Source: Pisaster brevispinus
Lineage: Eukaryota; Echinodermata; Asteroidea; Forcipulatida; Asteriidae
Assembly (NCBI GenBank): GCA_023634235.1
Contig: JAMKCF010000004.1
Coordinates: forward strand, 5,249,202 to 5,313,201
Direction of reading: 5' to 3'
Length of the DNA stretch: 64,000 nt
Shown here: positions 33,013 to 45,214 of the stretch, in pieces
Position numbering within the stretch: position 1 is the first letter of the stretch
Layout of the letters: each line of letters begins with the position of its first letter
Notes under the pieces: model-generated
The model's input: only the letters and a program-made list of their open reading frames with translations
Told to the model about the DNA's origin: nothing
The model's database searches: none
Made by a program: the position numbers and the translations under genes

Positions 33013-33417
33013 AGGTTCCAACTCAAGCAGGATTGCAGCTGGACAATAGAATGCATAAATTATGCTTGCCCTGTGCCAGTGTGTGGGTACACCATGGGTT
33101 TTCCCCAGGCCCATTGTGAGGGCACAAGGTTCCAGCAGGATTGCAGCTAGACAATAGAATGCATAAATTATGTATGGGTGCAGCCTTGTTGTGAATGGTG
33201 AATGTGGTGAAAGTAAAAGCTATGTCACACTTTTGTGTGTGCCCCAACAGTTTTTGGAAATAATAGGTGTACATTCGCGTAATTTGTCATTTGTTCGTGA
33301 CATGATTGGCAAGTTGTATTCGTTTGCAGTTAGTAGGGGTTCGCAGAGGTGTGCTGGGGGTCTACATGTATAAAAAAATGTGAACATGTTAAAAAAAGTT
33401 GAGTGGTCGTCAACATA

Positions 33418-33887
33418 AGCCGTGTTCGCATTGGATTAATGTTTTACGTGGGTAAACTAGCCGACACGACCGGTAAAACTAACTGACTAACTTAGGACAG
33501 ACACAAGAGGGCGCTATTGCCGTGACCTTTGACCGGGATGCATGACAGCGAGAGTGCAACCGTCCGTGTAAATTACATGTGCGTGGGAAGTGTAAATACT
33601 TACATAATACGTGTACACTACTTGTGGCGCGGCGGGTCGGGGGACCGGATGTGGCTTTTTACCGGGACGGCTTTTACCCAGATCGCGTTCGCACTGGACT
33701 TTTCAGCGTGGTTAAACTGACCTTGTCAATTTAACCGGGCAGACGTGGGTCGGTTAAACTACCCATTCAGGTCGGGTAAGTTACCTGGGAGGGAAACTTC
33801 CTGGGCTGTTCGCATTGGACTTAAAATGGTTAAGTTACCCATTTGCTCGGTTAGTTTACCCAAAATAAGTCCAGTGCGAACAGGGCT
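33418..33887. mobile_element. MITE (AGCCGTGTTCGCATTGGA termini)
   Basis: AGCCGTGTTCGCATTGGA at the left; TCCAGTGCGAACAGGGCT at the right is its inverse with two changes. Inside, GGGTAAACT/AGTTTACCC blocks alternate. ATA flanks both ends. Confidence 0.8.
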
Positions 33888-35605
33888 ATAGTGATCAATA
33901 TGCTATATACATTGAACATGTGTGAATGTTTCATTGGGTGTAGGTCGCTTCTATATCTGCTGTTTGGCAATATAATATACGTCCAACCCATCTGGAACTT
34001 TGCAATAGCACATGACCAAAAAATACATACATTGTAGTGTTTATCTAACGAATGGCCAACAAAAACATGGCCTGTTCCGACGTACATCAACTTTCACCTG
34101 GTGTTCTTTTTAACGTGAATGACGCTAGACCACGATAGTAACGTGCGTGTACAGTACAGCTACATTATAGGTAGAATTTTTTCAGTCACATCTGTGATGT
34201 CACCGATAGCTCCTTCATCATTCCTAGTTAAAAATGTGAATCTCCAAAACTCACCTCATGAGGTTTTTTTGTAGATTCAAACATCCATGGTGTCTGTTTG
34301 TGAATGCTGCGGCCAGAGATGCGGTTGGTACCTACTCTTAACTCGAATTGGTTCAACTTTCTTTGGGAAAACATCGTGGCAGTTTTGTGTTTTGTTTTTT
34401 TCTCAACAAGTAGATTAGTAGACAATGTATTCAGCTGAAACTGTCAGAGGCATCCTCGTTCCCAGGGGTGATCGATCTCACTGCGCCATTTTTTCCCAGC
34501 ATGCCTTGCTCGATCATAACCCCTGGAATGGGTTCATTAAAATGTGCTAGAATCTAGCACATTTTAATTAGGCCTGAGGCCGATTCATTCTATGCGCGCG
34601 CTCAATCAAGTCAAAAAGCAACTGGTCCTCTGGCATTCTTCTTTGATTTTCGATATGTCTAACTGTATGCAGTTTAGGTTGACCGTGTAAAAAAACATGA
34701 TTCATTTGAAATGGAATCGCGTCAAAACACTTGCATTTTCACACGCGCGTACTAAGCGTCCTACAAGCGCCATACATGCGCTCGAAAGTTTGTGTGCACG
34801 CAAAGTAGTCACCCTTGGGAGCCAATCAGCGTTGTTTTTTCAGTGCATCCCTACCAGGGGTTAGTGACGTGAGGTACCGATACGGCGCGCTGCCCATGGT
34901 AGCGAGGCTATGTCAGAGGTGACTTATGTTGTATCTTTCTTGATAATGTGGCCTATAAATCTACATAGCGTTTACAGAAACCAATTTAGGACTTTACCTT
35001 TAAAATGAAGTTAGTAGATCACTGCTCCCCCATCTCAGGACATTTCAGTGGCTTTTCTGTGCTTCTACATATGTTCAAAGGACTACATTGTAGGCCTACA
35101 TTGTAGGCTATGTATCAAGTTGTCTAGCACACCAAACTTTGTGCAATGTTTTTGTTTTCGTTGTTTTGTTTTTTAATTAATAATGTTGAGATAGCCTAAC
35201 TGTTACACCAGTAGTTTTAAAATGACGTATGTAATTGGTATTTCATGGGGAAAAAATGTTTGAAGATCGCTTTTACATGTTATAACAAAAAGAAATCTAT
35301 GCGGCAGTAGCGAAAAAAGAAAGTTTTGAAAGGAAAATATTAATATAAAATGATGATGATGATTGTAATTTTTTTCTTGAATGTGTAATTAAGGAGTCGG
35401 GTTATGCTGGATGAGTATACATGTACAGTTGTACAGTGTGTACACGTATTTCTGTTCCATTTGGACTCTGTTTTTGTGCACACTGTATGTACATTCCAGG
35501 TATTTCTGATCCTGTTTGGCAAAATGCCAAGGGTCTTTTCTTCTCTCACAAGTCACGACACTGGCTGTGCTCACACTGAGTGCTGCCATGGTGACTGTGG
35601 GTGTA
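33888..35605. other. no gene seen
   Basis: 34450-34530 (GGGGTGATCGATCTCACTGC...GCATGCCTTGCTCGATCATAACCCC) repeats 22156-22235 with changes. AAGATGCGGTTGGTACCT-like sequence near 34315 repeats 27585. Otherwise AT-rich with short frames. Confidence 0.5.
34536..34568. repeat. perfect hairpin, 16-bp arms, 1-base centre
   Basis: ATTAAAATGTGCTAGA, A, TCTAGCACATTTTAAT. Confidence 0.92.
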
Positions 35606-35609
35606 CATA

Positions 35610-38600
35610 GTACTTAAGAGTCATTTCACGTAAATACTTGACATATGTGTCCACGGTCAAAAAATCATTTTTTTAAATACTTTGTAGGTCGAAGGCCCTT
35701 GGGGTGCAAGTAAACAAAATTGATCTTTCAAATCCATGTATAGCCCGTTGCCATGGTAACAGCTCATTTTGTGTTTTGGGCATTTTAAGCCGATTTGGAG
35801 GTCTGAAAAACTGGTTTTTAGCTCATGTTTATAACTCCACCCTACCAAAATGCAAAATTATTTCATAAAACCTTTTATACCACTACAAAGTATCATTCTT
35901 GGCCTTACTTGAGAAAAAAAATTATTGCTATAAATTTTACCCTTATGCTATTTTTGCATCAAGCATTAAAGCATGTTTTTACAACTTGCAAAATCGACAT
36001 TTTTACCCTATTTTTGGCCCTAAAAATTTCAATTTGCCAGGGGTCTCAGAAAAATTTCCTTTCGGTTGTGATTAGGGCCAATATTGATCTTTCCATATCT
36101 GGTGAGGAAAACTTGGGCAATTGTATCCTGTTGTGACAATACTGCCTCAAAAACTGATTTTTTTTCCAAAAACAGGAAAAATGCATTTTGAAGTTTTTCT
36201 CTCAGTTTGAACCAGTATCATTAAAAAAGAACACTTTAATCAATCAGGCAACTTTTCCTGAGCGTTCTGTAGGCTTGTTGAATACCCCACATTGATGAAA
36301 AACTTTGGATGACTTAAATCTCAGACTTTACCCCCCCCCCCCCCCCCCCCCGAAGCGTATTATGTTACATTCCCTTATGTGTCATTCCGTGCCAACTCAT
36401 CTGACGGGTTGGCAGGCTCCGTCTCAGATTTTGCTATTTTTGTTTGTAAACATTCCCCTATGGGTGTCATGAACACTCACCAAATTTTAGAAACCTACTC
36501 TTTAACATTTCTGAGGTATGGCCCCATAAAAGTTTAAGCCCCGCCCCTTCAAATTTACTTTTTGTGTTTTGGGCATTTTTAGAGGCCTATATCTACAAAT
36601 TGAGAAAAGATATGTAACTGCAAATTAATATACAGGGTACCTGGTACCTCATCAACTAGAATCTACTGTCAAAAGTAGCTTGGAACATTTTTATATCAAG
36701 GCATAGGTCTGTAAAAACTGAAATTTTAGGCCGCGAAATGATTTTTCGTAATTTTTGAGACCACTATAGTGCCTAAGTGAAATGTCTGATTGATTTTGTA
36801 TTACATTAGGTTATAAACTAGGTGTATATGTGTAACCTGATATAAGGATAGACCAATCACACTTTTGATGGGTATTTAGCAGGGGTCTGAATGTGGGTCT
36901 GGCTGTAAAATTGCAAAAAATACCGCCTTTTTCAAGTGGTTATTTGACAACATGGGACATTTCTTACAGATTTACAAATTTTCCCCCAAAATATTTTGTA
37001 TCCAGTCTACTTGTGTGAGAAATCAAAAAAATTAACTCTTTACTCCTTCATTTAAAAAAAAAATCAAATGAATATGACTAATTTAAGGTTATTGTTGTAC
37101 ATCGAAGTTTTTAGTGAAATCACTTGTTTACAAAAGAGCCACAGAACCTAGACTAAGTTCCTGCAGACCATGGAAGCGTAGTGCCGCCACTTGAATGAAA
37201 AAAATCTGCACTTTTTGTGTATATGTGTACAATAACTATCATGTTCGTACATTATAGCTATCATACGTACATTACTACTATTGGATGTACAAAATAACTA
37301 TCACTAACACGGTAACTCCGGACTTATCGTGTACAGAGGATACTTATCCTGTTAGTACATATCTATCATGTTCGTACATGATAATTGTCATCCCCCCCAT
37401 ACACAATAATTATCATGTTTAGTGTATGTACAGAATAATGACGATTCACGATCAACTTCAGACGCATCATGTATAGTACACAATATTGTGCAGCATCTCC
37501 ATGTAAAAAGTACTCTCAAACAACCCCGAGATAGTGGCTTATGAATACAGAGATGAAATACTTTAAAATGGCAACCGAAACACGGCTTTGTTTGGATTTT
37601 ATTAGGCTGTTAACTAACAGTTTGTACCAAGCTTGTTTAAGAATATTATTTCACATGGAGATGCTTTACAAAATCTTTTTATACAGCTGGTCTTAAGGGG
37701 ATGTGTTCATAAATCATAATTATTGTGTACGTACACATAACCTTTTGTGTAGTGTACAATTACGTACATGATAATTATCATGTACGACATCATAATTGTC
37801 GTCTATACGTACATGGTAAGTCCGTAGTTATTTTGTACGTTGATAAGTAATTGTGTACTATACATAATAGTTACTATGTATGTTTATTGACGTACATGAT
37901 AGTTATTGTGTATGTACACATTAAGACATGTAAGAGAAGGATTGCTTTTCATGTGGCGGCACTACACTTCCGTAGTGTACAAACTATGCCTGCAGGAAGT
38001 CAAGGCTCTGTCAGCTCTTTTGTAAACAAGTGATTTCACTAAACTGCATGCATACACAACAATAACCTTAAATTAGTCATATTCATTTTTGTTTTACTTG
38101 AAGGAGTATAGAGAATCATTTTTTTGTTTATTTCTCACACAAGTAGACTGGACACAAAGTATATTTATAAATACCCATCAAAGGGGGGGTTGGTCTATCC
38201 TTATAGCAGGTCACACATATACAACTAGTTTATAACCAAATGTAATACAAAAGCAATCAGGCATTTCACTTAGGCACTAGGGGGTCTCAAAAATGATGAA
38301 AAATCATCCTGCGGGCTAAAATGTAAGATTTATAGACCTATGCCTTGATATAAAAATGTCATGCTGCTTTTGACAGTAGATTCTAGTTGATGGGGGTACC
38401 AAGTACCCTGTATATTAATTTGTAGTTACATCTTATCTCAGTTTGTAGATATAGGGCCTCTAAAAATGCCCAAAACACAAAAAGTAAATTTGAAGGGGCG
38501 GGGCTTAAACTTTTAGGGGGTCATATCTCAGAAATGTTAAGGAGTAGGTTTCTAAAATTTGGTGAGTGTTCATGACACCTAGTTTATAACCAAATGTAAT

Positions 38601-39791
38601 ACAAAAGCAATCTGACATTTCACTTTAAGCACCAGGGGTCTCAAAAATGATGAAAAATCATTCCGCGGGCTAAAATGTCAGTTTTGATAGACCTATGCCT
38701 TGATATAAGAATGTCCTATGCTACTTTTGACAGTATATTCTAGTTGATGGGGTACCAGGTACCCTGTATATTAATTTGCAGTTACATATCTTTTCTCAAT
38801 TTGTAGATATAGGCCTCTAAAAATGCCCAAAACACAAAAAGTAAATTTGAAGGGGCGGGGCTTAAACTTTTATGGGGCCATACCTCAGAAATGTTAAGAA
38901 GTAGTTTTCTAAAATTTGGTGAGTGTTCAAGACACCCATAGGGGAATGTTTACAAACAAAAATAGCAAAATCTGATACGGGGCCTGCCAACCCATCAGGT
39001 GAGTTGGCACGGAATGACACATAAGGGAATGTAACATAATACGCTTCGGGGGGGGGGGGGGGGGGGGGTAAAGTCTGAGATTTAAGTCATCCAAAGTTTT
39101 TCATCAATGTGGGGTTATTCAATAAGCCTACAGAACACTCAGGAAAAGGTGCCTGATTGATTAAAGTGTTCTTTTTTAATGATACTGGTTCAAACTGAGA
39201 GAAAAACTTCAAAATGCATTTTTCCTGTTTTTGGAAAAAAATCAGTTTTTGAGGCAGTATTGTCACAACAGGATACAATTGCCCAAGTTTTCCTCACCCG
39301 ATATGGAAAGACCAATGTTGGCCCTAATCACAACCGAAAGGAAATTTTTCTGAGGCCCCTGGCAAATTGAAATTTTTAGGGCCAAAAATAGGGTAAAAAT
39401 GTCGATTTTGCAAGTTGTAAAAACATGCTTTAATGCTTGATGCAAAAATAGCATAAGGGTAAAATTTATAGCAATAATTTTTTTTCTCAAGTAAGGCCAA
39501 GAATGATACTTTGTAGTGGTATAAAAGGTTTTATGAAATAATTTTGCATTTTGGTAGGGTGGAGTTATAAACATGAGGTAAAAAACAGTTTTTCAGACCT
39601 CCAAATCGGCTTAAAATGCCCAAAACACAAAATGAGCTGTTACCATGGCAACGGGCTATATATTGATTTGAAAGTTCAATTTTGTTTACTTGCACCCCAA
39701 GGCCCTTCGACCTACAAAGTATAAAAAAAAAACGATTTTTTGACCGTGGACACATATGTCAAGTATTTACGTGAAATAACACTTAACTACT
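35610..39791. mobile_element. 4.2-kb near-perfect palindrome (giant foldback element)
   Basis: The outer arms of about 750 bp (35610-36360 and 39040-39791) are near-identical inverses, including a 21-C run at 36331-36351 mirrored by a 21-G run at 39048-39068. Inner arms continue toward a centre near 37.55 kb, rich in GTACATGATAATTATCATGT-type palindromes. Arm 2 carries a 354-bp tandem duplication absent from arm 1. No transposase or other recognisable gene. It could be a foldback transposon or an inverted duplication; I favour an element because inner-arm relatives lie elsewhere in the window. Confidence 0.85.
38226..38933. repeat. 354-bp tandem duplication inside one palindrome arm
   Basis: TAGTTTATAACCAAATGTAA starts at 38226 and again at 38580. 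Both units run through CTTGATATA and GGGGCGGGGCTTAA and end in the GTGAGTGTTCA region. The opposite arm has a single unit. Confidence 0.85.
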
Positions 39792-40269
39792 AGTATTAGT
39801 CAGTGCTAGTTACATAATGTATGTGTTCGCACTTAATTGGTGGTCATTCCCATTGCAGAGATCTCCCTCGAATTTGTAAAAACCGTGGGGCTTCAAGGCA
39901 TTACGGGCCCAAACCTAGCAAGTTTGGCCAAGTACATAATGTGAAGCTCCTTTTTTTTGTGCATTCTTTTTTTTTTTTTTTTTACATGTACACACACCGC
40001 ATACTCTGCAATCTGCAGCATTGTAAATGGTTTTATTGTGTATGATTTTTGTGAATTTTATTATGTTTTTGTGTACCGCTGGCTGCAATTCAGGTGTGTC
40101 GGTCTGCAATTTGGGAGGGTAGACCCCATCGGCAAGCGTGTGGATGGAGAGAAACCCATGCACTGCCATCAAACCTCATTAGAATTCAAAGAAAGACTTC
40201 ATTATTGGAAGTACAGGATTTGCTTCTTAGGCAATCTACAGTACACTGTACATTACATGTATAACTGGC

Positions 40270-40522
40270 TCAGCGGCGGATACAGGGGGGGGGCGTGGGG
40301 GGCGCACGCCCCCCCTTTTGCTTGAAAAAAAAAAAAAAAAAAAAAAACCGAAAAAAAAAACTTGAGGGGAAAAATAAGGGAGAGACAAAATTAAAGACAT
40401 AGACCTTACCTGTTTTTTTTTAAAGCTACTAATATTCCATACCTCGTACACTTTTTGTCACCATTTTGTTGCTTGGTAAATTTTCACGCCCCCCCGTTTG
40501 GAAAATCCTGGATCCGCCCCTG
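40270..40522. mobile_element. small MITE (GGCGGATCCAGGG termini)
   Basis: CAGCGGCGGATACAGGGGG at the left, CTGGATCCGCCCCTG at the right; TGGCT flanks both sides. Contains homopolymer G, C and A runs. Confidence 0.7.
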
Positions 40523-41780
40523 TGGCTGGTAAAAACTTAGGCCCTACACACACATGTATATGTTTTTGTGTAGTTATTGTCCCTTTTGTCATGTTTATAA
40601 ACTGCTTGGGATCGGACTGTACACTTTTGTGTGCGTAGTACACGCAAGAATCAACGCTTTACAAAATGGCCCACTGACACCCATGACACAAAGGCATCCC
40701 GGACAGTTAGTGCTGGCTTTTTGAGGATTTGCCCTCCTTCTGGTTTCGTTGTCTGACATTTGACAAACAAAGTCCAAACAATGGGAAAGCAACAGAAAAA
40801 TTAATTTAGTGGCTCTACCAAAGAATGTAAAACCTTTTTTTATTGTAAATACAACAAATTATCGTCCTGCAAGTACAATATACGGAAAACTACCATGTGT
40901 TAAGTACTGTACAACATGTAAAATTTCATTTGTTGCAAATTAAGTTTTTGATTCAGAAGAACACATTTTTGGGGGGTCAAAACGTAACCACACTTTTCAA
41001 GTTCATGCCTGGTTCACTTTCACTTTCACTCTTATACCATGTATACTGACCGGACTTGATGAGAGTACAGTGCATGGTGCCAGGCTTGTGCTTGGTTTGG
41101 TTATTTATTGGAGCAGTTGTTGCTTGAACTTGAAGTTGTTTAAGCTTGGTGCGTTCACCAAAGTCGTTTAAGAGCATTCTACTCTAATGGTTCTTGGAAA
41201 GAAGGCGAATTTGTGGATGTCTAGACGAGCACTGTGAGTTATCGAAGCTTTTGCAGTTGGAATGATGCGGGCATTGGGCTGCTGGCATTATAGGTAGTGG
41301 TCACCGGGGATGTCTGCCAAGGAAGTTGTTGTTCATGTCACTGTTTCGGGTAAAAAGTGATTATATTGGAACCAGGGGGTATTTTCGCTCAAATGGCAAA
41401 CACCGCTTCTAGCTGGAACAAGGGGTTAGGGTCAGGGGTGCTGTATGAAATAAAAATACCAGGGGTAATCCCCATATCTTTCAGGACGCTGACTGGAATG
41501 CTTGTTCGTGTTATTGGTGCAATGTACATGTACATGTGCGTGTACATGTATAGTAGACTGTGTAAGTCTCACGCGTATTCAAACTTCCGGGACCAAGATG
41601 GCGGTTCTGTGTTTTCAAATACTTTAAATAGTGTAACATACATGTAGTTCATGGCTATAAAAACCTATGTATCATTGTGTCGGGGACAGTAAAATTTTGC
41701 CTTAAAATACATGTACTCAGTAATATGAAATAAAATTACATTTAACAAAGAAAACCCTAAAATGAGACTTGACATCTCAG
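40523..41780. other. no gene seen
   Basis: Contains short ACATGTACATG repeats and a CAAGATGGCGG motif at 41596. No supported ORF. Confidence 0.5.
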
Positions 41781-41785
41781 GGTTT

Positions 41786-41937
41786 GCCCTTAGCTTTTTA
41801 GTGACTGGCATTTTGTCGTTTCACTAGTCCGTCGCCTTTTTTACTGGTCCATATTTCAACTGAAATAGGGATTGCTTTTCAACACTGAACTAGCCAGCCT
41901 GACAACTTGGAGTGAATTATGACTGGTCCTTATGTGG
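41786..41937. repeat. TGGTCC/CCAGTC repeat, copy 3 (opposite orientation)
   Basis: GGGTTTGCCCTTAGCTTTTT-AGTGACTGGC... TTTTCAACACTGAACTAGCCAGC... GACTGGTCCTTATG. Confidence 0.7.
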
Positions 41938-42309
41938 GAGAACACTGCCCCTGTTTCTGGTTACTTGTAAACAATTAAGAAGTTTGCCAAGCTGCCAAGC
42001 TACATGTGTACATGTAATTGTCACACAAATCTGGCGTAATTGGCAAATGGGGTTTCTATGGGAGGGAATGGAGAAAACACACAACTTGAGCTTCCTTCTC
42101 GTAAATGGCCCATGTAAATGGTCGATAAAAAACCCCACTGTTTCCACTAATGCAGTGGTTGTATCCCATCGATGCATTGCATATCAACTACGGAGTCTTG
42201 TTTGTTTCAACCCAACATGTCAGGGTTCAAGTCTGTTCATGGTGGTGTTTTGTCCGCCTGAATCTAGCGCCCTCTTCTGCATTAACGTTCCCAATCAAAG
42301 TTGCGCGAC

Positions 42310-42705
42310 CAAAGATGCAGACATGGTCGTGTAAAATTGTTTACGGATCAAGGAACAATTAGGATGTGTCTCCAAAAGTGGAGACACTTTAGAATGTTCC
42401 CAAAACAGGCACATACGTACATGTTGTATATTAAGAGTGTTTCCTGTTCAGGAAACATTTATTTTCTTGTACCCGATTATTTTGATCATTAGGTAATGAT
42501 AGGTAACGATAACGAGACAATTCAGATTTTTAATTAGTATTATTTTCAAATTCTTTAAAGGTTAATTACCTTTAATGACACATTTTCTGTACATATTATT
42601 AATTTTTCATGCATTTTTTTCTAAAAAGAAAAGTTCAAAATCTTATATCTTTAGTCTACCAAGGCTCATTGCTTGGTGGGTAGTCTGACTTTATCACAAC
42701 TCTGT
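42310..42705. repeat. hairpin-array repeat, copy 1
   Basis: TGTCTCCAAAAGTGGAGACA and TGTTTCCTGTTCAGGAAACA hairpins, then CCCGATTATTTTGATC. It is followed by an inverted-orientation end (ATCTTATATCTTTAGTCTAC-CAAGGCTCATTGCTT). Confidence 0.75.
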
Positions 42706-43569
42706 TGAAGGTGTGACAGTACATAAGTCCATTAAAGTTTCACCCACTTTACACAAACTAGCTCCACTGATAATACCAGAAGCTCAACGTCCCCAGGAGC
42801 TGCAGTGAGCTAGTTTTTCTTTGTTGATTTGCAAGAACATTTTTTTAATAATTAGACTTGGCTTTTCACATGTTCTTCAAAGAATGTAGGTCTTATCAGA
42901 AGGGGAAGTTTGAAAGTCTTTTTTCTTAAGAAATGCTTTTTGAATTATGAAATGGGTCAGGTATTTTTGAAAAATTACGCATAAACGTATTGCCAGCTTT
43001 GGAGCCGTTAGTGGCGAAAACTTAGGCAGGGCTTGAATTTAGGGTAAAATACCACAAGACTGCAGGGCTTGTAGCTCAAAATGTTTACCGGACCAGAATT
43101 TATTTCACAAGACCAGAATCTTTATAAGAAAGAGCTTTCTATAGTTTAACATGTAAATTGTTTTTAGTTGAACAAGCACTAAGAGAATGATTGTCTCACT
43201 TTTCGTACGAGTCAGTATGTATAATTTCAGACTCAAGGTCAACATTTGAACACCATTTCTGAAGATATTACAGAGTGGCTATTATTCAATTGAAAAACAC
43301 AAGACCGCCGGACTTGTCAGGTCATGAGTTTACTGGCCCGAGGCTAAAATTACTGGCCTCGGGCCGGCGGTCCAGTGTAAAATTCGAGCCCTGTTCTGTT
43401 AGGGTATGTGGCTGTTGCACTCTCGTGTGATGCAGTGACTTACCAACAGGGACTCTGACTCAGACAAAAGGGGACTCGGGCTCGTTGGGGAGGACGTGGA
43501 CTCTGACAACAGGGACTCGGACTGGGACTTCATGACATCAGGGACACACAAAAAAGTGCTACATGTATG

Positions 43570-44030
43570 ACTTCAGCACTGCTGCATGGCATCCTCATCA
43601 ATTAGCCAGGACCAAGCTTAAACCTGTTCAACCTATTGCTACCCGAATTGCTCTTGACCATAAACGTACATGTGGGGGGGGGGGTGACATGTTTGAGGAC
43701 AGACTACACAGTCAGCTTAAATGGTCCACATTAGAAACCAGAAGGGATTTCATTTTATGCTTGTTTTTTTTTTTTTATGAGGTGTTGTACGGGATTCCCC
43801 AAGCTGTGAATCCATCACAAATAACTTATTCATCTTGCCATTCTGGCTCCGTCACATGTCGTCACCTCCCAGCACAAACTGATGCTTACATGTATGTTCA
43901 CTCTCCATTCTGTCGCATCCCTAGATAGTGGGAAAGTAGTCCTGCCCACATCCAAGACGACACTGTACTCGGTCCTCAACAATTTCTTTCTCCCTAAATT
44001 CAAATCTCAAGTTATAAACCACAAGTGAAA
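43570..44030 (+). pseudogene. degenerate LINE reverse-transcriptase tail, second type
   Basis: The translation STAAWHPHQLARTKLKPVQP-IATRIALDHKR, then LKWSTLETRRDFILCLFFFF-YEVLYGI, then a stop and WESSPAHIQDDTVLGPQQFL follows the pattern CSAAWDPH...LE.VQR.AARF...W.SLE.RR......YK and WN.LP found at the end of another non-LTR reverse transcriptase group. It is interrupted by poly-G, poly-T and stop codons. No catalytic part remains. Confidence 0.6.
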
Positions 44031-45210
44031 CTCACTGACTGGGTAATTTGTTTTTAAATGATTTTCGGCTAAGCACAGACAAATTGTCAGATTATATTCA
44101 AGTGGTGTTTTGGCCAAAAACCTGAAATCCGTTTTCCTTTTCTTTTTTCCCCTTTTTTGGGGGGTCACTCATGATCATAGCCTGAGGTGTAGTTTTTTAG
44201 ATGATGAACAAAGTAAGCCTTCTTGGAATTGTCAATGATATCGAAATGCCGTATTCCATTTGTCACATTCACAGAGTCATGCAACACTGCAGTGTGCAAG
44301 ATGTATATTGTGCACTTGGATTTAGTTTTTATCATTTCTGTTCACATTATGTGCGTGGCCGAAATGAGCGGATCACAAAACAACTTGTTTTATTGCATGT
44401 AGTTTCACTCACCGGAAAGTCTCGAGGAGGAAATTGAAAGTGTACTTTCACCAGAGTAAACATTGTAAATGAGTATCGATGTGTATTGTTAGGTGTCAGT
44501 TGCTTTTAAAATAGTGGGTCCTGCTGCTGAGCAGGTTATTGTCAGTATTAGTTCATCGCTGATCCCACAACGTGGCCTACATGTACATGTAGATCCATTT
44601 TCTGTACAGTACTCATTACTGGTCAAATTAACAATAAGTTTCATCAATTTACACTTATTAGTAGGCCTATGACAGACGTACCACTAAATTTGCCACTTTG
44701 TGTTAAACTTGTTGTGGCGTGTGGTGGTTTGCCACTTTATCCAATGATATACACTACAGAGCACTAGCCCGGTGCCAAAATCGCATGGTACAACTTTTGT
44801 ATTTTCATGAAGTGACATCTCAATATTCATTGGTTCATGGATGGAGCATTCTGCGGAACATCAGTTCAGCCACGGTTTGCTCTAAAATTATGGAATTTTA
44901 GGCTGTAGAGCGTATCATGGATGATTTGGTGTATTCTGTGTCACAAATTGATTGATTAATGCTAAAATAAGGTTCACTTTTATTAATCCTGGCGATCTTG
45001 GGATGGCGTCATGGCTGTTATGTAAGATAAATTTGAGAAGCCCCGCGAAAGTGCGGTCGTTGCGGTAAGGCGTGACATTCTTTGAGAAACCCTTTCTGTA
45101 ACGCCCAGTTGCTTACCCGGTCTTTACTCGGTATTCTAAACCGAAGAGAAGTTCAAACAGTACCGGAGGAGTAGGGATTAAGAAGTCCAGAGAACCCCTG
45201 GCTCTTGAGA
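44031..45210. other. no gene seen
   Basis: Mixed-composition unique-looking sequence. Short open frames only, without domain signal. Confidence 0.5.
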
Positions 45211-45214
45211 GTTA

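Noticed and set aside
41912..42334. 140-codon open frame
   Set aside because: It overlaps a dispersed TGGTCC repeat and has no domain signal or coding composition.
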